From an uncultured Actinomycetes bacterium (GTDB lineage: Bacteria; Actinomycetota; Acidimicrobiia; Acidimicrobiales; RAAP-2), in assembly GCA_903924205.1 (NCBI GenBank), contig CAIYAP010000002.1:62001-126000 (forward strand): a stretch of DNA of 64,000 nucleotides, in the 5' to 3' direction. The position numbers were made by a program, and so were the translations under genes. Each line of letters begins with the position of its first letter. Positions within the stretch are counted from its first letter, which is position 1. Positions 43,224-52,142 of this stretch are shown here, piece by piece. Below the pieces are notes generated by a model that saw nothing but the letters and a program-made list of their open reading frames with translations, did not search any database and had not been told where the DNA came from.

Positions 43224-45112
43224 GACTCCTGGCCCGCAAACTGCGTTTCGTACAGATCGCGGTAGAGGCCACCGAGGGCGTATAACTCCTCATGGGTCCC
43301 CCGCTGCACAATGCGCCCCGACTCGATGACGAGAATCTGGTCGGCATTACGAATAGTCGACAATCGGTGCGCAATGACCAAAGAGGTGCGGTCGGTCATG
43401 GTCGCATCCAACGCTCGCTGCACCGCGGCTTCGCTTTCGGCGTCGAGGTGTGCGGTGGCTTCATCAAGCACCACCAGTTTGGGCGACTTGAGCAAGAGGC
43501 GCGCCAACGCGATTCTTTGCTTCTCTCCACCCGACAGTCGATACCCGCGCTCCCCCACCACCGTGTCCAGCCCCTGGGGCAACGCGGTCACCATGTCGAG
43601 AATTTGAGCGGCGTCGAGCGCTCGGAAAATCTCGTCATCGGTCGCGTCGGGCCGAGCAAAGCGCAAGTTCGCACCCAGCGTTTCATGAAAGAGGTGAACA
43701 TCTTGTGTGACGACGCCGACCGCGTCGCGCAGGGACTTAAAGCTGAGGCGTCGCACATCAACACCATTCAGCATCACCGAACCGCCAATGACGTCGTACA
43801 GGCGAGACACGAGTAATGACATGGTCGTCTTACCTGCCCCGCTGGGTCCCACCAAAGCGGTCATCGTTCCGGGCAAGACGGCGAAGCTCACATCGTGCAG
43901 CACGGGCGTGCGGGCAATTCTTTCTAAGCGCGCGACGGCTTCCAGCGAGGCCAACGACACATCTTCAGCACCGGGATACGTGAAGTCCACGTGGTCGAAA
44001 GTCAAGGTCACGGGCCCGTCGGGAAGATCAACGGGTGATTCATCTTCGCCAATCATGGGCTCAAGATCCAAGATCTCGAAAAGTCGCTCGAAGCTCACCA
44101 TCGCGGACATGTAGTCGATGTTGAGGTTAGACAACTGCGTTAAAGGCGCATACAAACGGCTGAGGTAGGCCGTGATGGCGACCACCGTTCCCACCGCGAG
44201 CACTCCGTGCAAGGCGGCCACGCCGCCAAACCCGTAGGCGAATGCGGTGGCGAGCGACGCGGTCAGCGAGAGGGCTACGAAGTAGAAGCGCGAGAAGGTG
44301 GCTTGCGTAATGCCAATATCGCGAACCTGCGACGCGCGGCTTTCGAAGTAATGCACTTCATCTTCCGGACGACCAAAGAGTTTGGCCAACATGGCTCCGG
44401 AGACATTGAAGCGCTCGGTCATCACCATGTTCATTTCGGCGTTGAGTTCCATCCCACGCTTAAACATGGCACCGAGGCGGGCGCCCACTTTGCGCGCCGG
44501 CAAGATGAAGACGGGAAGCAGGACGAGGGACACCAGGGTGATTTGCCAGCTCAGCGCGAACATGGCACCGAGAACGAGCGCCACTAAGACGATGTTTCCC
44601 ACCACGTTGGAAAACAGGTCAGTGAATGCCTGCTGCGCGCCGACGACGTCGCCGTTGAGACGACTGATGAGGGCGCCCGTTTGCGTGCGCGAAAAAAATG
44701 CGATGGGCATCTGCTGAATGTGGCGATACACCCGAGATCGCAGTTCAAAAATCAGTCCTTCACCGATGATTGATGACAATCGACGCTGAAAGAGTGACAG
44801 CCCGGCATCGATAATGGCGAGGCCGGCGGTGAGCGCCGATAGACCAATGATTAGCCCTTCTCGGTGATGGGCGATGCCCTGGTCAATGATGTCGCGCAAA
44901 ATCAGCGGCGAGATCGCCGCCACCACGGCGTCCAGCACCACCGCGATAAGAAAGATGACCAATCGGCCGCGATACTTGGATGCGAAGCCGAGCATGCGCC
45001 GCAGGGTGCCTTTCTTGACTTTGTGCTCCAAGATGGCGCGGTCTTTTTGCAGCCCGCGAAGAGCCAACATGCCACCGGCGCGTCCACCCGCGCCACCACC
45101 GTGCATCGACAT
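43220..45112 (-). CDS. ABC exporter (fused permease and ATPase)
   Basis: 630 residues: six transmembrane helices (about 50-350), then the ATPase with Walker A GPSGAGKT, signature LSGGEKQRIALARLLL and Walker B LVVLDEATAHLD. The N-terminal region is Gly-rich (GGGAGGRAGG). This MsbA/LmrA-type half-transporter probably homodimerises to export a lipid or drug. A second half-transporter gene is not adjacent. Confidence 0.9.
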   Translation of the reverse strand: MSMHGGGAGGRAGGMLALRGLQKDRAILEHKVKKGTLRRMLGFASKYRGRLVIFLIAVVLDAVVAAISPLILRDIIDQGIAHHREGLIIGLSALTAGLAIIDAGLSLFQRRLSSIIGEGLIFELRSRVYRHIQQMPIAFFSRTQTGALISRLNGDVVGAQQAFTDLFSNVVGNIVLVALVLGAMFALSWQITLVSLVLLPVFILPARKVGARLGAMFKRGMELNAEMNMVMTERFNVSGAMLAKLFGRPEDEVHYFESRASQVRDIGITQATFSRFYFVALSLTASLATAFAYGFGGVAALHGVLAVGTVVAITAYLSRLYAPLTQLSNLNIDYMSAMVSFERLFEILDLEPMIGEDESPVDLPDGPVTLTFDHVDFTYPGAEDVSLASLEAVARLERIARTPVLHDVSFAVLPGTMTALVGPSGAGKTTMSLLVSRLYDVIGGSVMLNGVDVRRLSFKSLRDAVGVVTQDVHLFHETLGANLRFARPDATDDEIFRALDAAQILDMVTALPQGLDTVVGERGYRLSGGEKQRIALARLLLKSPKLVVLDEATAHLDAESEAAVQRALDATMTDRTSLVIAHRLSTIRNADQILVIESGRIVQRGTHEELYALGGLYRDLYETQFAGQES

Positions 45113-45230
45113 GTAGATCTCCTCGTCTGGAGCGAATTCGCGAGCGCATCAGGCCCATTGGGTTTTCGTCACGCGCCCCGTGTGAGACTAGGCGCGATAG
45201 CCACGCAGCCCCCGTTACCGAGGCTGAGCC

Positions 45231-47288
45231 TTACGCGCCACCCGAGTTCGCCAGGGGATGGACGTTGGCCCCCGTCACGTTGAGGGCGTTGGCGAGGGCG
45301 CGGCCGAGATACGTCGAGTATTCGGGCGTGAGGTGGGCCCCGTCATAAAAGGGAATGAGACCATTGATCACGCTCGGGCAGCGCGACGCGCGACAGAACC
45401 AGCCGAAGACGTTCACGAACTGCGAGTGACTGGCTCGGGCCACGTCAGCGGACTCGTGATTGAGGCGAACAACGAGGGGCCGCAGCCGCTTCAGACAGGT
45501 GCCCTGCGTCGCTCCTCGCGTCAGGAGACAATCGACGGGCGACCCAATCCACGGGGTGTCGGAGAGCAAGATAACCCGAGGGGCGTAACGGTGGAGATCG
45601 GTGAGCACCTGAATCTGCCCCTGCTTCCACCACGTCGTATTGGCGTAGGTCCCCATCACAATGACGTCCGGATGTATCCGAGCAATTTGCTGAAGCGCCC
45701 AGTGATACCAGAGCGTGCACTGATTATTGGCCGGTAATTGATGGCGATAGTTGACGTACCAGTCGTACCCGCAGGCTTCTTTCACGACCGGGAAGAACTG
45801 CCAATGCTCGCGGGTGGCCACCACCTGAAGCGCCGGTGTCCACATCACCGAGTGTGAGTCGCCAAAAAGCACGACGCGGTGATGACCTCTCGCATCCCCC
45901 ATCTGGCAAATGCGAGAGGTCAGTGCTTGATACGCACTGCACTTCCCGAGCCGCACCCAGTCAGTGGATGCCGTCAGGAGTGACGGACTCGTCGCGTGTG
46001 GCACCGCATCTCCCGACAGCCCCGCCTGAACGGCCGCGTCCACCGCCGCGATGGGAGCGAGAGAGGTCGTAGGTCCAATTCTCGAGGCGTAGGACAACGT
46101 GGGTGTCACGATCTGGGCAACCACCAAGACCACCCCCACCGTGATTGGCCACCACACAAAACCCCGCGACGAGCGACGAGATGTCCAGGACGAATGGCGA
46201 ATGGGGTTTTCGATGAGGTGATACGACATTACAGAAAGTGCGACAACGGCAAGGACCACCATGACGCGCCACGGCGTGGTGAAGCGTGCTCCCATCACGT
46301 CACCCACCACAATCAGGACCGGGAAGTGCCAGAGATAGAGAGAGTAGGAAATGTCTCCGAGATAGCGGAGGGGTTGGCGACTGAGCAACTCATTCCCACC
46401 ACCTCGCGGTGAGCCCGTTCCACCGATAATGACGGCGGCCGCCGAGAGCACCGGCAGGAGAGCCGCGCGGCCGGGAAAGGGCGTCGCCGAGGTGAATCGA
46501 AGGCAGGACACCATGATTCCGGCCAGACCCACATACGTCATGGATGCACGCATTACCGGTGGCAATCGCCCCCACAGGCCCGGCCCCAGAAGCGCAATGG
46601 AGACCCCCACTCCTAGCTCCCAGGCGCGATCTGCCGTTCCGAAGTAGGCCGCTGTCGGGTTCGTATGGGTGTGATGGATAGACCAGCACAGCGAAAGGAA
46701 CGTTCCCGTGACCGCCGCGGCCACGACGCAGACGCGCTGATTTACTTTCACCCGTCGAGCAGCGCTGATAACGATGAGCAAGACGACCGGCCACACCACA
46801 TAAAACTGCTCTTCCACGGCCAGGGACCAGTAATGCTGCAAAGGACTGGTGCTGGCGACACTCTGCGTGAAGTAGTTCACGCCGACATGCGCGAAATGGA
46901 TATTGACAAAAAACGCCACCGCCCACCACGCATCCTGCTTCACACTTTGGGTCTGCAGGAGCGGCAGCCAATGAGAGCCAGCCCACAGCGTCGCGATGAG
47001 CACCACGGCAGCGACGGGCAGGATCCGAATCGCGCGGCGCGCGTAAAAGTCCATCAGACTAAATAATCGATGTGCGTCGCTGCTGGACATCAACACCGTC
47101 GTGATGATGAATCCGGAGATTACGAAAAACACGTCAACGCCGACGAAACCACCGTGAAAGTCCAAGAGTTGCGCGTGATCGAGGATGACCGCCGAGACGG
47201 CAATTGCCCGAAGGCCTTGGATGTCGGCTCGAAACAACCGACGCGAGGTCGAGCTATCAGTCGTCGATGGTGGGGAATTGTCAGTCAT
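45231..47288 (-). CDS. OafA-type acyltransferase with C-terminal SGNH domain
   Basis: About 685 residues from ATG 47288 (GTG 47291 is adjacent). The N-terminal half is an acyltransferase-3 membrane domain (IQGLRAIAVSAVILDH, DVFFVISGFIIT, SLAVEEQFYVVWP). The C-terminal half is an extracytoplasmic SGNH hydrolase-like domain with block I VVLFGDSHSVMW and the late DGAHLT supplying Asp/His. Such fused proteins O-acetylate surface polysaccharide or peptidoglycan. It stands alone. Confidence 0.9.
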   Translation of the reverse strand: MTDNSPPSTTDSSTSRRLFRADIQGLRAIAVSAVILDHAQLLDFHGGFVGVDVFFVISGFIITTVLMSSSDAHRLFSLMDFYARRAIRILPVAAVVLIATLWAGSHWLPLLQTQSVKQDAWWAVAFFVNIHFAHVGVNYFTQSVASTSPLQHYWSLAVEEQFYVVWPVVLLIVISAARRVKVNQRVCVVAAAVTGTFLSLCWSIHHTHTNPTAAYFGTADRAWELGVGVSIALLGPGLWGRLPPVMRASMTYVGLAGIMVSCLRFTSATPFPGRAALLPVLSAAAVIIGGTGSPRGGGNELLSRQPLRYLGDISYSLYLWHFPVLIVVGDVMGARFTTPWRVMVVLAVVALSVMSYHLIENPIRHSSWTSRRSSRGFVWWPITVGVVLVVAQIVTPTLSYASRIGPTTSLAPIAAVDAAVQAGLSGDAVPHATSPSLLTASTDWVRLGKCSAYQALTSRICQMGDARGHHRVVLFGDSHSVMWTPALQVVATREHWQFFPVVKEACGYDWYVNYRHQLPANNQCTLWYHWALQQIARIHPDVIVMGTYANTTWWKQGQIQVLTDLHRYAPRVILLSDTPWIGSPVDCLLTRGATQGTCLKRLRPLVVRLNHESADVARASHSQFVNVFGWFCRASRCPSVINGLIPFYDGAHLTPEYSTYLGRALANALNVTGANVHPLANSGGA

Positions 47289-47423
47289 CACGCGACGTTG
47301 AGCATAGAAAGAATTCGTGTCCGTGCGGAGTGAACGATGTTCGACCTTCCCCCTTTTTCTTCTACCCCGTGCTTACACTTGGCGCGACGCCTGTCGTCAC
47401 CCCAATGGATCAAAGGAGATTCA

Positions 47424-48128
47424 ATGTTACGAAAGATTGCCGCCGAATTCATCGGCACCGCCATATTGGTTTTCATCGCGTGCGGCGTCGCCGTCCTCAC
47501 TCTCGGAAGCTGGCACTCTGGCTTCGGCGTGGGCGCGGGCATCATCGCCACCTCACTGGCCTTCGGCCTGGTGTTGGCCGGTCTCGCGTACGGGCTCGGC
47601 CCCATCTCGGGCTGTCACGTGAACCCCGCGGTGACCTTGGGTGCATTACTCGCCGGAAGAATCGGCATCAATGATGCACTTGGATACTGGGTGGCCCAGT
47701 TCGCCGGCGGTATCGCCGGCGCGGGACTTCTCGATGCCATCTTTCGCTCCAGCCCGGACTGGACGACCTCCATCGGTCTTGGTGCGGACGGTTTCGGTAG
47801 TGCGTCGATGATCCACATCTCTGCCACTGGCGCCTTCCTGACGGAAGTCATTCTGACGGCGATCTTCGTCTTCGTGATATTGGTCGTCACCGGCAAGAAC
47901 GGCCCAACCGCTGTCCCCGGCCTCATCATTGGCTTGACTCTCACCGTGGTTCACCTTTTCGGTATTGCCGTGACAGGAACGTCGGTAAACCCCGCTCGAT
48001 CATTTGGACCGGCCCTCCTTCTCGGCGGAATCGCCCTTCACCAGGCGTGGCTTTTCATTATTGCCCCGCTGGTGGGTGGCGCCGTCGCGGCGATGACGCA
48101 TCGCCTCTTGAAGGCTGACGCCCAATAG
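47424..48128 (+). CDS. Aquaporin (MIP family, AqpZ-like)
   Basis: 234 residues from ATG 47424, six bases after AAAGGAGA; an upstream ATG in frame lacks a ribosome site and would extend into non-homologous sequence. Both NPA motifs are intact (NPAVTLGALL, NPARSFGPAL) and the second carries the pore Arg (NPAR), so a water-selective channel is likely. Followed by a strong terminator and a convergent tRNA-Arg. Confidence 0.92.
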   Translation: MLRKIAAEFIGTAILVFIACGVAVLTLGSWHSGFGVGAGIIATSLAFGLVLAGLAYGLGPISGCHVNPAVTLGALLAGRIGINDALGYWVAQFAGGIAGAGLLDAIFRSSPDWTTSIGLGADGFGSASMIHISATGAFLTEVILTAIFVFVILVVTGKNGPTAVPGLIIGLTLTVVHLFGIAVTGTSVNPARSFGPALLLGGIALHQAWLFIIAPLVGGAVAAMTHRLLKADAQ

Positions 48129-48140
48129 GTGCTTTCACGC

Positions 48141-48175
48141 AAAAGCCCGGCTCGAGAAACTCGAGCCGGGCTTTT
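48141..48175 (+). terminator. Rho-independent terminator after aquaporin
   Basis: A perfect 16-base stem (AAAGCCCGGCTCGAG-type arm, AAA loop, CTCGAGCCGGGCTTT arm) followed by TTTTGTTGT, 13 bases past the aquaporin stop. On the minus strand the stem ends in AAAAGC and could equally end the tRNA transcript with a T run. Confidence 0.9.
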
Positions 48176-48196
48176 GTTGTCTGTCACACGTTCTCG

Positions 48197-48268
48197 TGCC
48201 CCCGGCAGGATTCGAACCTGCGCTCACGGTTTAGGAAACCGATGCTCTATCCCCTGAGCTACGGGGGC
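48197..48268 (-). tRNA. tRNA-Arg(CCT)
   Basis: Minus-strand cloverleaf of 72 bases: acceptor GCCCCCG/CGGGGGC, D stem GCTC/GAGC, anticodon loop TTCCTAA with anticodon CCT (codon AGG), T stem GCAGG/CCTGC with loop TTCGAAT, discriminator A. CCA is not encoded. Confidence 0.93.
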
Positions 48269-48379
48269 GAGACCGCACCGTTCTCCGGGAAAGTGAATTT
48301 CCCCCAGAACAAGATGCAGGTGAGACTGGACGTAAGCGTACCCCCCGTCACTTCCTTAGCGAGTCTTCGAGTGAAACAA

Positions 48380-48412
48380 CGAACGCTCCGGTTCAAAGAA
48401 CCGGAGCGTTCG
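48380..48412 (-). terminator. Hairpin downstream of the Gly-rich gene
   Basis: A perfect 15-base stem CGAACGCTCCGGTTC, loop AAA, and its complement, about 35 bases past the stop of the minus-strand Gly-rich/OmpA gene. On that strand the stem is followed by TTGTTTC, a weak T tract, so it is a likely terminator though less canonical than the one at 48141. Confidence 0.65.
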
Positions 48413-48446
48413 CATCCACGCGTCACAGCGCCAGCATGGCGAGCGT

Positions 48447-49676
48447 TTAGCTGGCCGTTACCACCACGCAGTTGTCACCCGAACCGTCTAGTCCGTGGTT
48501 CTTGCTGAATTTGGCAGTGTTCGAGCCCGATATTGATATGGCCGAGCTGAGCGTCACGTTCAAAGATCGAAGTTGGGTCGTCAGGAATTGAGCCGCGGCA
48601 TTGGCGCGAGCCAGACTGAGCTGACTCGGTGCGCCCGGATTGGCGTAGCCGTGGATCGAGAGCGTCGTGTAGCCCTGAGCCTTCATCGCTGTGGCCTGTG
48701 CAACCAACTGAGTCTTGATGGCCACCGACAGAATTGATCGTCCATAACCAAAGTTGCCGACGTTACTGACGCTGCACATAGTGAAGGGATCAATTTCGAC
48801 CGCGCCATTGCCTCGTCCCGAATGCCCCTTCCACTCAGTTGACACATTGGTGGCGTTCGAGGCCGCAAAACCAGAACCGCCGCCGCCGCCACTTCCCGAG
48901 TCGTCACCCCACATCGGCATCCCCATCATGCTCGAGCCGCCGCCGCCGCCGCCGCCGAAGTAGCCACCGCCACCACCGCCACCGCCTTCGCGACCGGTCG
49001 AGCCGCCAGCTCCTCCGTTACCGCTGGTACCAGCCGTTCCCGGTGCGTTGGGGTCGCCAACGCCGCCCGCGCCACCCGCCATCAGAGTCCCGCCATCGCC
49101 TCCCGAGGCATTTGAACCCATGCCATACGTCGTGGGGTCACCAGCAGCGCCAGGTTGATTCACATTTCCGCCAGCGCCACCCACTGGATCTGCATCAAGG
49201 GCACCAGCACCACCACCACCGCCCGCAATGACGAGTGCCGACGTTCCGTCATAGACGCCCGACAGACCGCCGCCGCTGCCCGACGCCCCCGTTCCCGCGC
49301 CACCGCCGCCGTAGACGGCACCCGGGGTGTTACCGCTGTAACCGATGTACCCAAAACCACCGATCGAGCCCACCACTACCGAGAGTGTTGAGCCCGGCGT
49401 GACCAGTACGGTGGCGGAGCCAACGCCACCGACACCGCCAAGACCGCCGTTGTAGTCCGTTCCACCCTCGCCGCCGGCGACGTAGATCGTGACAGCGCAG
49501 ACATTTGACGGCACGGCGTAGGTCTGGCCAGAACCGGTGTAAGAGAATGAGGTGCCGGCAGGCAAAGTCGCTGCCGACGAGGCCAAGGGGGAAAGAATTC
49601 CCTCCGCGCCCAACAGGGCCATCGCAGCGATGGCGCCCACTGCCGACCTTTTCAATGCGAAACGAAGTCTTAACAT
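48447..49676 (-). CDS. Exported Gly-rich protein with C-terminal OmpA-like domain
   Basis: 409 residues. A signal peptide is followed by a short N-terminal beta part (SFSYTGSGQTYAVPSNVCAV), a very glycine-rich stretch to about residue 285 with runs such as GGGGGGGG, and a C-terminal segment resembling OmpA/MotB peptidoglycan-binding domains (TTLSIHGYANPGAPSQLSLARANAAAQFL, ending near Cys-Val-Val). A polyglycine-plus-OmpA layout is uncommon in a Gram-positive. AGGGAGAG precedes the ATG. It faces the ice-binding gene across a roughly 385-base gap. Probably wall-attached; function unknown. Confidence 0.78.
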   Translation of the reverse strand: MLRLRFALKRSAVGAIAAMALLGAEGILSPLASSAATLPAGTSFSYTGSGQTYAVPSNVCAVTIYVAGGEGGTDYNGGLGGVGGVGSATVLVTPGSTLSVVVGSIGGFGYIGYSGNTPGAVYGGGGAGTGASGSGGGLSGVYDGTSALVIAGGGGGAGALDADPVGGAGGNVNQPGAAGDPTTYGMGSNASGGDGGTLMAGGAGGVGDPNAPGTAGTSGNGGAGGSTGREGGGGGGGGYFGGGGGGGSSMMGMPMWGDDSGSGGGGGSGFAASNATNVSTEWKGHSGRGNGAVEIDPFTMCSVSNVGNFGYGRSILSVAIKTQLVAQATAMKAQGYTTLSIHGYANPGAPSQLSLARANAAAQFLTTQLRSLNVTLSSAISISGSNTAKFSKNHGLDGSGDNCVVVTAS

Positions 49677-50061
49677 CTTCTCTCCCTGTCATGGCGGCCA
49701 TTCCGCCGATCAGCAGGGATGCTATCAGTGAGAAGAATTGATGAGGGCTAGAAAACTGAAAGTTGCCTTTTGGATTTCTGTTGAGTTGGTGATACCGCTT
49801 CGAGCACGCGGTGACAACGGCTTCTTCCTGGCGGTCATACGACCTCCGCGACTGAGTTGAAGGCCAGCGCCCTTTCGGCCCGACGCCGCGTCGACCTCGC
49901 GTGATACTGCTGACGTCTCGTGGAGGTGAATCCATCGCAAAGTGACTATGTCCCCTGGTCCCGCCCCGGTGCGCCTCCGCCCGGAGGGCTGCGGTTCCGT
50001 CACGTCCACTATTTGGCGCATCTCACGTCAAAATAACCATGGACGGCATGGAAGGACTCAT
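49677..50061. other. 385-base intergenic region, no gene seen
   Basis: Lies between the divergent Gly-rich and ice-binding genes and must hold both promoters. Its only open frames are short and without family features or ribosome sites. CGCAAAG (near 49937) and GGAGGTGAATCC (near 49923) recall pieces of known riboswitches, but the conserved cores do not assemble. GC-rich hairpins occur near 49980-50000 (CTCCGCCCGGAGG). Nothing firm can be named. Confidence 0.5.
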
Positions 50062-50685
50062 ATGTCCACGGTCGGCCGTCGAGTTTCTGGCTTGTCTTCA
50101 CTTTCCCAACAATCTCTGGTCGATCACAATCCGCGGCGACACGGACGTCGTATCGCACTTTCGACAGGCGCCGCGTTGTCACTAGTGGCCGCTGGATCAT
50201 TGGCGACTGCGCTTTTTGCGTCCCCCGCTTTCGCCGTCCCCAGTTCGGTGGACCTGGGTTCAGCTACCTCGTATGCCGTCATAGGAGGTAGCACCATTAC
50301 CAACACCGGACCTTCCGTGATCACGGGTGACCTCGCGCTCGATCCGGGTTCGGCCGTGACTGGTTTCCCACCGGGAACGATTACCGGGGCCACCAACGTA
50401 TCGAACGCTGCTTCCTTGGCAGCCCAGGGTGACGTCACCACCGCGTTTAACGATGCGGCTGGGCGTAGTTCCACCATGTCGATTAGCGCAGACCTCGCCG
50501 GGAGCACGTTGACGCCGGGCGTCTACACCGCCTCCAGCAGCATGGCGCTCAGTGGCGCTCTGACACTCAATGGTCAAGGTAATCCTGATGCCGTTTTCAT
50601 CTTTCAGGCTGGCTCAACGTTGACAACTCACTCGGGGAGCAGTGTCATTCTTGAAGATGGCGCACAGGCGTGCCACGTCTTTTAG
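50062..50685 (+). CDS. Ice-binding (DUF3494) exported protein, stopped early by in-frame TAG
   Basis: 207 residues from ATG 50062, five bases after AAGGA. A long signal peptide (basic, then ALSTGAALSLVAAGSLATALF, cleaved after AFA) is followed by the DUF3494 fold: DLGSATSYAVIGG, ITGDLALDPGS, AASLAAQGDVTTAFNDAA, TLTPGVYTASSS, NPDAVFIFQAGSTL, ILEDGAQACHVF. The frame then hits TAG at 50683-50685, where family members have Trp (VFW-Q-VGSSA). The same frame continues as intact sequence, so the stop is an apparent nonsense change, a read-through site or a sequencing error. Made as is, the protein would lack the end of the domain and its wall anchor. Confidence 0.82.
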   Translation: MSTVGRRVSGLSSLSQQSLVDHNPRRHGRRIALSTGAALSLVAAGSLATALFASPAFAVPSSVDLGSATSYAVIGGSTITNTGPSVITGDLALDPGSAVTGFPPGTITGATNVSNAASLAAQGDVTTAFNDAAGRSSTMSISADLAGSTLTPGVYTASSSMALSGALTLNGQGNPDAVFIFQAGSTLTTHSGSSVILEDGAQACHVF

Positions 50686-51069
50686 GAAGTTGGTTCGTCC
50701 GCAACCATTGGCACCACCACCTCCTTCATCGGCACGGTTCTCGCGCTCACTTCCATCTCGCTCCTCACGGGCGCCACTGTTCAAGGTCGCATGCTTGCTC
50801 GCAACGGAGCCGTGACCTTGGATACGAACACCATCACCGTTCCTACCTGCGCGGTCCCGACGAGTTCGACCACTGAATCGTCAACAATCCCCACTGGACC
50901 ACCGGCGACGGGTTTCGGTGGTGCAGCTCCCCACAGCAGTGCGTTCCTGCGTGACCTGACAGTGTCGGCGACGGCAATATTCGTGACGAGCGCCATTGGT
51001 GCCGTCGCGATGCAGCGTCGGCAGACTCGCCGTGCTCGCCACCTCTTTTCCAAGAGCCGTGGCCGCTAG
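50686..51069 (+). pseudogene. Detached 3' part of the ice-binding gene with sortase-sorting signal
   Basis: Directly after TAG 50685 the same frame reads EVGSSATIGTTTSFIGTVLAL, then GATVQGRMLARNGAVTLD and NTITVPTC, the expected end of a DUF3494 domain. After it comes a Thr/Ser/Pro linker, PPATGF (50899-50916; an LPxTG-like motif), a hydrophobic helix (about LTVSATAIFVTSAIGAVAM) and a basic tail (RRQTRRARHLF). This is a complete cell-wall sorting signal. Codon use and frame are intact over 127 codons, arguing that the break is recent or conditional. The following gene is a sortase. Confidence 0.82.
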
Positions 51070-51691
51070 GGCGGCACTGAGCGCGAGCGGCCGTCTGGGC
51101 ATGATCTCGGCCCTCGCGCTGCTGACGGCAATTCTGGCCGCCACCGCAGAGTCTCGAGACGTAGGTTCAGCCACCACCATTCCCCACTACCCGCCCGTAA
51201 ACGTGGGGACCTTGTCAGCCCATTCGCCCCTGCCACAGCGGTCACCGCCCGTCAGGCTCATCATTCCCGCACTTCACATGTCAACGAAAGTGAGCTCACT
51301 CGGCCTCACCGCGACGGGAGAAGTACAGGTTCCCTCCACCGCCACCACCGTGGGCTGGTACCGCTGGGGATCGACTCCCGGTCAGCGGGGTGCCGCAGTT
51401 ATTTTGGGGCACGTCGACTCGTATCTGGGCCCCGGTGTCTTCTATCACCTAGATCGCCTTGTTCCCGGGCAACAGATACGGGTCGTTCTGGCCAATGGCG
51501 AGTCAGTCCGGTTTCGAGTTATCCGAATTCGCGAATATCTCAAAACGGCGTTTCCGAATCGCTTGGTATATCTCGCCGCTCGTGGGCGATGGCTGAATTT
51601 AGTGACCTGTGGCGGAAAATTCGATCGCGCGACTGGGCATTACCTCTCCGACATCGTCGTCTTCACGTCCTACGTCTCGATGCAGCGTTAG
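51059..51691 (+). CDS. Class F sortase
   Basis: 210 residues from GTG 51059 (ATG 51101 is an alternative), overlapping the end of the ice-binding frame. A hydrophobic N-terminal anchor (MISALALLTAILAAT) and a Pro-rich linker lead the sortase barrel: RLIIPALHM, GWYRWGSTPGQRGAAVILGH with catalytic H118, and LVTCGG with nucleophile C184, followed by Arg in KFDRATGHY. Class F sortases in actinobacteria anchor LPxTG-like proteins to peptidoglycan; the adjacent PPATG protein is the obvious substrate. Confidence 0.9.
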   Translation: MAARAALSASGRLGMISALALLTAILAATAESRDVGSATTIPHYPPVNVGTLSAHSPLPQRSPPVRLIIPALHMSTKVSSLGLTATGEVQVPSTATTVGWYRWGSTPGQRGAAVILGHVDSYLGPGVFYHLDRLVPGQQIRVVLANGESVRFRVIRIREYLKTAFPNRLVYLAARGRWLNLVTCGGKFDRATGHYLSDIVVFTSYVSMQR

Positions 51692-51722
51692 GTACGCGTT
51701 CAGCGTGTACCGCCTCGTGCGC

Positions 51723-52139
51723 TCAGGCGCCGCCGAGCAATTCCGACAGAAGATCATCGACTCGATTCTTTATTTCATCACGAATCGCTCGCACCTCGTC
51801 CACCGGCTTGCCGGCAGGGTCAGTGAGAGGCCAATCGAGATAGCGCTTACCGAGATACACCGGACAGGCGTCACCACAGCCCATCGTGATAATCACGTCT
51901 GACGATAAGCCCATGGCCTCCGTCAAGACCTGGGGCTTCTGCTCGCGGATGTCAATACCGACTTCGAGCATGGCCTCGACCACTGCGGGATTGAGGTGCT
52001 CCCCGGGGGCCGTGCCGGCCGAGTGGATGACGACTCGGTCTCCGCCGAGTTGGCGAGCGAAGCCCGCTGCCATCTGCGATCGTCCGGCGTTGTGCACACA
52101 GAGAAAGAGAATCTCGGGGCGGCGAGTTGATTCGGTCAT
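51723..52139 (-). CDS. arsC: Arsenate reductase, low-molecular-weight phosphatase type
   Basis: 138 residues. The P-loop CVHNAGRSQ (C-x5-R type: Cys followed by RS) and later DVIITMGCGDACPVYLGKRYLDWPLTDPAGK with the resolving Cys pair match the ArsC family coupled to thioredoxin or mycothiol. Converts arsenate to arsenite in the cytoplasm. Three bases after the aquaporin gene, in the ars cluster. Confidence 0.93.
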   Translation of the reverse strand: MTESTRRPEILFLCVHNAGRSQMAAGFARQLGGDRVVIHSAGTAPGEHLNPAVVEAMLEVGIDIREQKPQVLTEAMGLSSDVIITMGCGDACPVYLGKRYLDWPLTDPAGKPVDEVRAIRDEIKNRVDDLLSELLGGA

Positions 52140-52142
52140 AAC

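Noticed and set aside
49330-49935. Minus-strand frame of about 200 codons upstream of the Gly-rich gene
   Set aside because: Overlaps the Gly-rich gene in another frame and has no signal or domain.
49677-50061. Possible c-di-AMP or c-di-GMP riboswitch before the ice-binding gene
   Set aside because: Only isolated strings (GGTGAATCC, CGCAAAG) were seen; the conserved cores and stems do not assemble.
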